Below are positions 24,954 to 31,611 of a stretch of 34,857 nucleotides of DNA, one piece after another. Source of the stretch: Sphingomonadales bacterium UBA6157 (GTDB lineage Bacteria > Pseudomonadota > Alphaproteobacteria > Sphingomonadales > Sphingomonadaceae); assembly GCA_002423025.1 (NCBI GenBank), contig DIUN01000048.1, positions 217,046 to 251,902 of the forward strand, written 5' to 3'. Below the pieces are notes generated by a model, which searched no databases, was not told the DNA's origin, and was given only the letters and a program-made list of their open reading frames with translations. The translations under genes and the position numbers were made by a program. Within the stretch, counting starts at the first letter, position 1, and each line of letters begins with the position of its first letter.

Positions 24954-25897
24954 CTCCCAAAGGCTGCCTGTGCGTGCTGCCAGAAGATGGCGGCATCGCC
25001 GTGCAGCTCGCCCGGCGCATGGAGAAGCGCAAGTTCGGTTGCCAGCGCCAGCCCTGCAAGAGGCCGGCGTACCATGTCATCGCCCGGGCCGCCTCCACCG
25101 AACCAGCCGAGCGTGATCGCCGGGATGCGAAACTGCCGGCCATAGCGCTCAACGCCGATGCCGTGCGGCTCGGGCGGCACCACGGTGAGCGCTCCCGCTT
25201 CGCCCAGCCATTGGCGGATCGGCTCTGTCACCGCCTGGCCGTGATGGGGCCCGAGCATCGCCACCCGCACACCGGCGAGCGCAGCGGGCGGCAGCTCGGG
25301 ATAGTCCGCAAGTGGCGATTCGCGCGGGATGAGCAGACCAACCGGCTCGCGCCTCAGCACCATGCGCGGCAGGTCGTCCGGGAAGAGAATTTCGACAATC
25401 GGGGCGATTGCCAGTTCCTGGGCCAAAAGGGCACGCGGCACCGGAAGGCCGATCAGCAAGGCGAAATCCAGCTGGCTGTCCTGCAGATCAGCGACAAGGT
25501 CACGTTGCCATGCCGGAGTGACCTCCAGCGCAACCTCGGGATGCTGGGCAAAAAAGCTCTCGAGCAGGACAACACGCTCGGGAATGTCGATTGTGTAGAA
25601 AGCGGCACCAAAGCCGAGCTTGCGAGGAGCTTCACCGCGAAGCTCGGCGGCGAGCACGTTGAGCCGCTGGCCATCCTCGATCAGCCGTCGGGCGGCGGGC
25701 AGCAACGCTGCACCGGCGGCCGTGAGTGCGACGCGGCGCGTGGTGCGATCAAACAGCGAGAGCTGCAGCCGGGCCTCCAGGGCGCGGATCTGGCTGGAGA
25801 GCGCCGGTTGCGTCAGGCACAGCCGTTCGGCGGCGCGGCTGAAGTGCAACTCCTCGGCCAGCATGACAAAGCAGCGCAGCGCTCTTGGGTCCAGCAT
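24950..25897 (-). CDS. LysR-family transcriptional regulator
   Basis: DNA-binding regulator with an N-terminal winged helix (residues 1-60: ALRCFVMLAEELHFSRAAERL, then LTQPALSSQIRALEARL) and a C-terminal periplasmic-binding-protein-like effector domain of about 220 residues. Total is 315 aa from the ATG at 25897. A GTG at 25906 adds only three residues, and the helix-turn-helix then sits at the usual distance from the ATG start. It diverges from the small membrane protein/LinD-like operon, and a palindromic T-N11-A box lies between them. LysR regulators often control the divergent operon and themselves, so this is the likely regulator of the LinD-like gene. Its effector is unknown. The stop overlaps the threonine dehydratase stop. 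Confidence 0.9.
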   Translation of the reverse strand: MLDPRALRCFVMLAEELHFSRAAERLCLTQPALSSQIRALEARLQLSLFDRTTRRVALTAAGAALLPAARRLIEDGQRLNVLAAELRGEAPRKLGFGAAFYTIDIPERVVLLESFFAQHPEVALEVTPAWQRDLVADLQDSQLDFALLIGLPVPRALLAQELAIAPIVEILFPDDLPRMVLRREPVGLLIPRESPLADYPELPPAALAGVRVAMLGPHHGQAVTEPIRQWLGEAGALTVVPPEPHGIGVERYGRQFRIPAITLGWFGGGGPGDDMVRRPLAGLALATELALLHAPGELHGDAAIFWQHAQAAFGS

Positions 25898-25915
25898 GGC
25901 GCCCACTCATAGACA

Positions 25916-25942
25916 TGACTTATCAACCTGACGAATAAATCA
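25916..25942. promoter_or_regulatory. LysR-type binding box in the divergent promoter region
   Basis: TGACTTAT (25916-25923) and ATAAATCA (25935-25942) match as inverted repeats in 7 of 8 positions around an 11-nt spacer, with the inner TTAT-N11-ATAA perfect. This is the classical LysR T-N11-A architecture. It lies 19 bp before the LysR start and about 65 bp before the divergent small membrane protein start, in an AT-rich patch. Confidence 0.65.
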
Positions 25943-26007
25943 ATTTCCCCTTGCCTTGCAAGCGGAGCAATCTCCCTGCTGAAGCATCGACCCTGGGGAG
26001 GATGACG

Positions 26008-26316
26008 ATGGCCTGCTGCGCGTTCGCGCTTTACCTGCTCACACAGTTGCTGCTGCCAATGCGCTGGCTGCGAGACCGGCTGTTCGGCGTCCCTGCGCCA
26101 GTTGCGAGCGCAGCAGTCGGGTGGTCACCGGGCGTTGTTGCTGCTCGCGCGTCTCGGCCCCGCTGGAGGCTGCTTGTCCTCACGGTCATGGCCGTCGAAG
26201 TGGCCGGTGTCAGCGTTGCTCTCGCGAGCCCGGCAGCAGCCGTGGCGGATGATGCCGCGATTCTCGCGCAACTCCACCGGTCACTCTGCGCCGCCGTCAC
26301 GGGAGAGCCATCATGA
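26008..26316 (+). CDS. Small two-span membrane protein encoded before the LinD-like gene
   Basis: A 102-aa ORF I do not recognise. It has a hydrophobic helix at about residues 2-17 (CCAFALYLLTQLLLP), an Arg/Trp-containing loop, a second helix at about 55-75 (LLVLTVMAVEVAGVSVALA), and a short polar C-terminus. The ATG at 26008 is chosen because GGGGAGG ends 6 bp before it; ATGs at 26002 and 25951 have worse spacing. The stop overlaps the next ATG by 4 bp (ATGA), so it is translationally coupled to the membrane-anchored LinD-like protein and may be its partner in the membrane. Divergent from the LysR regulator. No known domain is visible. Confidence 0.65.
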   Translation: MACCAFALYLLTQLLLPMRWLRDRLFGVPAPVASAAVGWSPGVVAARASRPRWRLLVLTVMAVEVAGVSVALASPAAAVADDAAILAQLHRSLCAAVTGEPS

Positions 26317-28232
26317 CTGTTCACGACATGGGCTTGGCGCAGGCCGCTACGGCGCCATTGCCCGGCGCAACCGGCCCGGTAACGGCTGCGCGGCAGCGCC
26401 GCACCTGGCTGGTCTATGGCGCGGCGGTGCTCGCAGGCCTTGCGCCGACCCTGCTCGATGCCGCGCCGCAATGGCAGGCAGCAGGGCTGGGGCTGGTGCT
26501 GCCGGGCGGCGGCTTCCTTGCCGTAGGTGGCTGGGCGGTGCTGTTGCTGCCGCTTGCGCTGTTGGTGTTCATAGCATCTCTGGTGGCATGGTTCTGGGCG
26601 GGCGTGGTGCTGGCGCCGCTTGCCGTCTGGCTTGGTGCGGCATGGCTGGCAGCGGCGATGGCAGGCGATGCCGCCGGCGCCTGGGCAGCACCGGCGGCGC
26701 TGGCCTGTGCCGCCGGCATTGGCCTTGCCTTTCGGGCCAGCAACCAGAAGCAGCGGGCAGCGGGCCGGGCACGTCTGGCTGCGCGCGCCGAGTTCGTGCC
26801 GCAATCGCTCGCCGAAGTGCGCCAGCAGGCCGCCGCCGTGCCAGACGCCGAAGCCCGTGAGATGACGCCTGAAGACCTCTCTGCGCTGCGCTACCTGCTC
26901 GATCGGGCACTGCAGCCAGTGGAGGAATGGGGTGGCTTCGATATCATCGACCAGTTTCAGCCGGCAGCTCTGCGCTACCAGCTCAACCATATGGGTTTTG
27001 GCCTCGGCATAGCCCAGGGCGCCTATGCTCCGGCGTTTTCAGGCTATCTCGGCCTGGCCCAGCGCAACCTCATCGACAAATATCTGCTCCGCAAGGTTTG
27101 GGGTTACTGGGTTTACGAGAGCTGCTGGGGCCATCTCAACTTCCGCAATTGGGATCCTGCGGCGCGGGACAACATCATGCTCACCGGCTGGTTCGGCATG
27201 CATGTCGGCCAATATATGCTGGCGAGCGGAGATCGCCGCTATCTGGAGCCGGGCAGCCTGACCTTCCGGCTCGATGATCGCACGCAATATGTGCATGATT
27301 TCAATACGATCATCGGATCTGTGACATCCAACTACGCCACCGCCGAGTTCGGGCTTTATGCCTGCGAGCCGAACTGGATCTACCCGATCTGCAACCATTA
27401 CGGCATGGGTGCGCTGGCCGTGGCGGACGCGGTTTGCGGCACGGAAAATGTCCAGCGCTATTTGCCCGGCTGGTTGGCCGCGCTCGATACCGAGTTCACC
27501 GATGCTGCCGGCTCTATCATGGGCTTGCGCTCGCAGCACACGGGCTTGCCGGTGCCTTTCCCGGTGGGAGAGGCGGGTTATGCGCCATTCGAGAACATCT
27601 TCGTACCAGACCGGGCGCAGAAACTCTGGGCGATCGCGCGGCGGGAAATTGCGCCGCTGGTCCATCCCGGTGCCGATGGCCGGCCGCGCATCACCATGCC
27701 GGGTCGCGGCCTTGATACCGGCAATTACCGTGCCGGCCACACCGGTGCCTATGCATCGATCCTGTTTGCGGCGCGCGAGTTCGGCGATACAGCGTTGGCC
27801 GAAGCGGCGCAGGCGGGCCTTGATGCCGATTGTGGGCGCGATGTGAGCGAAGGCGTGCGGCGCTACACCGGTGGCTCCAACGATACCAATTCCTATGCCG
27901 TGCTCGGCCAACTGGTCCGCACCGGTGATTTTCGCGCCGGCTTCAGCCGTGCGCCGGCAGCGGGCAACCATAGCGGGCCACATCTCGCCGACGCCAGCTA
28001 TCCGGAGGTGCTGGTTGCCCGGGCCATCAGCGATGGCCGGGGGCTGGAGGCGGTGCTTTATCCCGGCGTCCGTGATGGCGTGCAAAGCATTGGCCTGGCG
28101 CGCTTGCAGCCGGGGCAGCGCTACAAGGTGGCAGGAGCAACGACGCCGGAGTTCACGGCGTCAAAAGATGGCAACGTGCGGCTCGATGTGCTGCTGCAGG
28201 GCCGTACGCCGTTGTCTGTCACGGCCGCCTGA
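26313..28232 (+). CDS. Membrane-anchored linalool dehydratase/isomerase (LinD)-like protein
   Basis: A 639-aa protein in two parts. Residues 31-140 form a hydrophobic block of about four or five membrane helices. Residues from about 185 to 600 resemble the (alpha/alpha)6 barrel of linalool dehydratase/isomerase from Castellaniella. Shared with LinD by eye: LRYQLNHMGFGLG, RKVWGYW, DNIM (Met289), the GDRRYLE turn, and CEPNWIYPIC, whose Cys351 and Cys360 keep the nine-residue spacing of the LinD active-site cysteines (Cys171 and Cys180). The LinD histidine four residues after NIM's Met appears to be Trp293 here, so activity may differ. LinD itself is secreted and has no such membrane part. Coupled to the small membrane protein upstream. 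Substrate unknown; a small alkenol or terpenoid is plausible. Confidence 0.75.
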   Translation: MTVHDMGLAQAATAPLPGATGPVTAARQRRTWLVYGAAVLAGLAPTLLDAAPQWQAAGLGLVLPGGGFLAVGGWAVLLLPLALLVFIASLVAWFWAGVVLAPLAVWLGAAWLAAAMAGDAAGAWAAPAALACAAGIGLAFRASNQKQRAAGRARLAARAEFVPQSLAEVRQQAAAVPDAEAREMTPEDLSALRYLLDRALQPVEEWGGFDIIDQFQPAALRYQLNHMGFGLGIAQGAYAPAFSGYLGLAQRNLIDKYLLRKVWGYWVYESCWGHLNFRNWDPAARDNIMLTGWFGMHVGQYMLASGDRRYLEPGSLTFRLDDRTQYVHDFNTIIGSVTSNYATAEFGLYACEPNWIYPICNHYGMGALAVADAVCGTENVQRYLPGWLAALDTEFTDAAGSIMGLRSQHTGLPVPFPVGEAGYAPFENIFVPDRAQKLWAIARREIAPLVHPGADGRPRITMPGRGLDTGNYRAGHTGAYASILFAAREFGDTALAEAAQAGLDADCGRDVSEGVRRYTGGSNDTNSYAVLGQLVRTGDFRAGFSRAPAAGNHSGPHLADASYPEVLVARAISDGRGLEAVLYPGVRDGVQSIGLARLQPGQRYKVAGATTPEFTASKDGNVRLDVLLQGRTPLSVTAA

Positions 28233-28238
28233 GGTGCC

Positions 28239-29771
28239 TTAAACCCCAGGCGTGGCGAAGCGGTGTGTGAGCGCTGGCTCGGGCTGCACTTCGCCGGGGT
28301 CCTCGCCGAACCAGCGCATGATCTCGGCCTTGCCGGCATTGCTGAGGTGGAGGCCCATCTTGGTGCGCCGCCACAGCACATCCTCGGCGGTGGTGGCCCA
28401 TTCCTTGTCGCGATAATATTGCAGCTCGGCTTCGAACATGCCGCCAATGTTGGCGCCAAGCCCGGCTTCGAGCAGCGGCCCGGCAGCGGTGCCGATGGTG
28501 TGGGCCAGCCGGCGCACCAGCTTGGGATCATAATTCTCGTTGCGCGCAACCAGTTCCTCGAGCCACCGCGCAAAGGCCTCCTGGCCGGTTTCTCCTGCCT
28601 GCTTTGGCACATCGCCGCCGGGCAGCGGCTCCGAAGCCGTCCACGGCTTGCTGTCCTTGGCGAGCAGCTTCAGCACTTCCTCTGCGAGCACGCGATAGGT
28701 GGTGATCTTGCCGCCCACGACAGTGAGCGCCGGCACACCTTCATGCGCCATCAGCTTGTAGTCCCGCGTGGTCTCGCGGTCGTCCTTGCCGGCCTCAAGC
28801 ACCAGCGGGCGCACACCGGCAAAGCTGTGCACCACATCGGCGCGGCTCAGCGGGCGCAGCAGGTAGCGATTGGCTGCCTCGAGCAGATAGTCGGTTTCAC
28901 TTTCAGTAATGGCTGCGGCTTCCGGTGCTGCAATGTCACGCTCGGTAGTCCCTATGAGTGAGAAATCCCGCTCATAGGGAATGATGAAGATGATCCGGCC
29001 ATCAGGCTGCTGCAGCATGAAAGCATCTCGGCCAAGGTGCACGCGCTTGGTAACGATGTGCGAGCCTTGGACCAACCGCAGCGCTGGCGCATCATTGCGG
29101 CCGAGCACCGTGCGGGCCACGATTTCAGCCCAGGGGCCGGCAGTGTTGACGATCTGGCGGGCGCTGAGTGTCGTGCCGTCCGATAGCGAGACACTCCACA
29201 GGCCCTCTGCATATTCGGCGCGCAGCACGCGGGTCCGCGAGAGGATCAGTGCGCCGCGTGACCGCGCGTCCTGCAGGTTGGCGATGACAAGGCGGGCATC
29301 GTCCACCCAGCCATCCCAGTAACGAAAAGCGCGGGTATTGCTCGGGGCCAGCGCCCGGCCGGCTTTGTCTTGCCGCAGGTCCACGCGCTCCGAACCGGGC
29401 ACGATCCGGCGGCGGGCGAGATGATCATACAGGAATAGCCCGGCGCGCAGCATCCACTCCGGCCGGCTTTTGGGCGCATGCGGCAGCACGAAGCTCTGCG
29501 GCCAGGTGATGTGCGGCGCTAGATCGAGCAGCACCTCGCGTTCAGCCAGCGCCTTGCGCACCAACCCAAAGGCGTAGAACTCCAGATAGCGCAGCCCGCC
29601 ATGGATGAGCTTGGTGGAAGCGCTCGATGTGGCGCCGCCCAGGTCGCCGGCTTCTATGAGTGCGACATCAAGCCCGCGGCCACTGGCATCGCGCGCAATG
29701 CCGGCGCCATTGATGCCTCCGCCAATGATCAGCAGGTCGTGGATGCGCGGGGAGGGTGCTTGGCTGCTCAT
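28239..29771 (-). CDS. glpD: Glycerol-3-phosphate dehydrogenase (aerobic, FAD-dependent)
   Basis: Inner-membrane flavoenzyme that oxidises sn-glycerol 3-phosphate to dihydroxyacetone phosphate, passing electrons to ubiquinone. The 510-aa protein has the N-terminal FAD site LLIIGGGINGAGIARDA, ATSSASTKLIHGGLRYLE, the PHAPKSRPEWMLRAGLFLYD segment, VNTAGPWA, and FAGVRPLV; the C-terminal DUF-type cap ends VLWRRTKMGLHLSNAG. All are typical of GlpD. It diverges from glpK, with only 44 bp between start codons, so the two probably share a control region. Convergent with the LinD-like gene, 6 bp apart. No ribosome site is obvious before the ATG. Confidence 0.96.
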   Translation of the reverse strand: MSSQAPSPRIHDLLIIGGGINGAGIARDASGRGLDVALIEAGDLGGATSSASTKLIHGGLRYLEFYAFGLVRKALAEREVLLDLAPHITWPQSFVLPHAPKSRPEWMLRAGLFLYDHLARRRIVPGSERVDLRQDKAGRALAPSNTRAFRYWDGWVDDARLVIANLQDARSRGALILSRTRVLRAEYAEGLWSVSLSDGTTLSARQIVNTAGPWAEIVARTVLGRNDAPALRLVQGSHIVTKRVHLGRDAFMLQQPDGRIIFIIPYERDFSLIGTTERDIAAPEAAAITESETDYLLEAANRYLLRPLSRADVVHSFAGVRPLVLEAGKDDRETTRDYKLMAHEGVPALTVVGGKITTYRVLAEEVLKLLAKDSKPWTASEPLPGGDVPKQAGETGQEAFARWLEELVARNENYDPKLVRRLAHTIGTAAGPLLEAGLGANIGGMFEAELQYYRDKEWATTAEDVLWRRTKMGLHLSNAGKAEIMRWFGEDPGEVQPEPALTHRFATPGV

Positions 29772-29815
29772 GTTGGTGCTTAACTACTGGCCCGGCGGCG
29801 TTTAGGGAAGGCGAC

Positions 29816-31291
29816 ATGACAGCTGATCTCCTCCTCGTGCTCGATGCCGGCACCACCAGCACGCGCGCCATCGCCTTCACCGCCAAAGGCGCTATCATCG
29901 CCAGCGCCGGCCGGCCGATTACCCAATCCTATCCGCAGCCGGGCTGGGTGGAGCATGATGCCGCAGAAATCTGGCGTGCCAGCCGTGACTGCCTGATCGA
30001 AGTTGCCGACAGTGTCGGCGCAGCGCGAATCGCGGCCATCGGCATCACCAACCAGCGCGAGACCGTGGTACTCTGGGACAAGGTGAGCGGTGAGCCGCTG
30101 GCGCCGGCCATTGTCTGGCAGGATCGGCGCACTGCCGATGCCTGCGCCGCGCTCAAGTCCGCCGGGCACGAACCGTGGGTGCAGGCACAGACCGGTTTGC
30201 TGCTTGACCCGTATTTTTCCGCCACCAAGATCCGCTGGGCGCTGGACAATTGGCCGCAGGTAGCGGCTGCCGAAGCGCGCGGCACGCTGCTGGCAGGCAC
30301 GGTGGAAAGCTGGCTGATCTGGAAGCTTTCCGCTGGCAGCCGTCACATCACTGATGCAACCAATGCCGCGCGTACCTTGCTGATGGGGCTTGAGAGCTGC
30401 CGATGGGAGCCGGAACTGCTGGCGCTTTTCGGGGTGCCGGCTGCTATCCTGCCCGAGATCAGTGATTGTGCCGGGCCGCTGGCGACCACCGCGTTGCTCG
30501 GCGGCCAGACCCCGATCACCGGCAGCGCCGGGGACCAGCAAGCCGCCGCCATCGGCCAAGCCTGCCTTGCGCCGGGCCAGCTCAAGGCGACCTATGGCAC
30601 CGGCTGCTTCCTGCTTGCCCATGCTGGCGCGGTGCCGCCGCGCTCCACCCATCGCCTGCTCAGCACCGTGGCGTGGCGGCTTGGCGGTGTGCCGGCCTAT
30701 GCGCTTGAGGGCTCTATCTTCACGGCCGGCGCTGCCGTGCAATGGCTGCGCGATGGCCTTGGCCTGATCGCCAGTGCGGCGGAAACCGAGGCGCTGGCTG
30801 CATCCGTGCCGGACAGTGGCGGTGTCATCGTCGTCCCCGCGCTCGCCGGCCTTGGCGCGCCGCACTGGCAGCCGGAGGCACGTGGCATCATCACCGGCCT
30901 CTCCGGAGGCACGACCCGCGCGCACATCGCGCGTGCCACGTTGGAGGCCATGGGCCAGCAGACTGCCGACCTTGTTGATGCACTGGCAGCCGATGGTGTC
31001 GCGGCGGGCAAGCTGCGTGTTGATGGCGGCATGGTCGCCAATGATTGGTTGTGCCAGGATCTGGCTGACAGCCTGGGCATAACCGTCGAGCGCCCGCGCG
31101 TGATCGAGACGACCGCGCTTGGGGCTGCGATGCTCGCTGGTGTCGGGGCAGGGCTTTTCCCTGATCTTGCTGCCGCCGCTGCTGCCATGTCGGCTGCTGA
31201 CCGCAGCTTCACGCCCGCGCTCCCTGCGCCAGCCCGACAGGCTCGCCGCGCCGCCTGGGGTCGCGCCATCCGCCAGACACTGGCAAACTGA
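29816..31291 (+). CDS. glpK: Glycerol kinase
   Basis: Phosphorylates glycerol with ATP to make the GlpD substrate; cytosolic FGGY-family kinase. The 491-aa product shows LVLDAGTTSTRAIAF, GWVEHDAAEIW, AIGITNQRETVVLWD, AIVWQDRRT, YFSATKIRWALDN, KATYGTGCFLL and the C-terminal RVDGGMVANDWLCQ. All match GlpK more closely than other FGGY kinases. The frame is open from 29756, but the ATG at 29816 has AGGGAAGG upstream and starts just before the ATP-binding motif. A small membrane ORF follows after 10 bp. No GlpF facilitator or GlpR repressor gene lies in the window. Confidence 0.95.
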   Translation: MTADLLLVLDAGTTSTRAIAFTAKGAIIASAGRPITQSYPQPGWVEHDAAEIWRASRDCLIEVADSVGAARIAAIGITNQRETVVLWDKVSGEPLAPAIVWQDRRTADACAALKSAGHEPWVQAQTGLLLDPYFSATKIRWALDNWPQVAAAEARGTLLAGTVESWLIWKLSAGSRHITDATNAARTLLMGLESCRWEPELLALFGVPAAILPEISDCAGPLATTALLGGQTPITGSAGDQQAAAIGQACLAPGQLKATYGTGCFLLAHAGAVPPRSTHRLLSTVAWRLGGVPAYALEGSIFTAGAAVQWLRDGLGLIASAAETEALAASVPDSGGVIVVPALAGLGAPHWQPEARGIITGLSGGTTRAHIARATLEAMGQQTADLVDALAADGVAAGKLRVDGGMVANDWLCQDLADSLGITVERPRVIETTALGAAMLAGVGAGLFPDLAAAAAAMSAADRSFTPALPAPARQARRAAWGRAIRQTLAN

Positions 31292-31301
31292 GGCAATCCG
31301 C

Positions 31302-31517
31302 ATGAACGAAGCACCCTCCATTCTGCTTGGTCTCTCTGCGGCGGCGGCCTTTGCGCTCATTGCCACCGGCATCTGGCTGTTGCGCCAGCCCTCCGGCAGT
31401 CGCCTGAAGGCAGTGCTTATGATGGTCGCCGGTGTCGTTATCCTGTTCAATGCCTGGATCAATACCCTGCCGATGCCGGCCCGCCCAGTGCCGGCCGCTG
31501 CAGCTGTCCAGCCCTGA
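31302..31517 (+). CDS. Small two-span membrane protein downstream of glpK
   Basis: A 71-aa ORF with an ATG at 31302, only 10 bp after the glpK stop and preceded by TGAGG at good spacing. Two hydrophobic helices (about residues 6-27, and 37-54) are separated by a basic turn (RQPSGSRLK), and the C-terminus is Pro/Ala-rich. I do not recognise the family. Its position suggests co-transcription with glpK; it is followed by about 95 bp of non-coding DNA before the PQQ alcohol dehydrogenase. Whether it serves glycerol metabolism or the dehydrogenase cannot be said. Confidence 0.6.
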   Translation: MNEAPSILLGLSAAAAFALIATGIWLLRQPSGSRLKAVLMMVAGVVILFNAWINTLPMPARPVPAAAAVQP

Positions 31518-31611
31518 ATCTGGCTGGCTTCCCTGCAATATTAGACCGCTTGCGCCATGCTGGCAGGCTGATAGTCAGTTTCAAAATCACAACATCACCG
31601 GGGATGGTTGC

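Noticed and set aside
29780..31462. 560-aa minus-strand open frame opposite glpK
   Set aside because: Antisense to an intact glycerol kinase, no domain signature.
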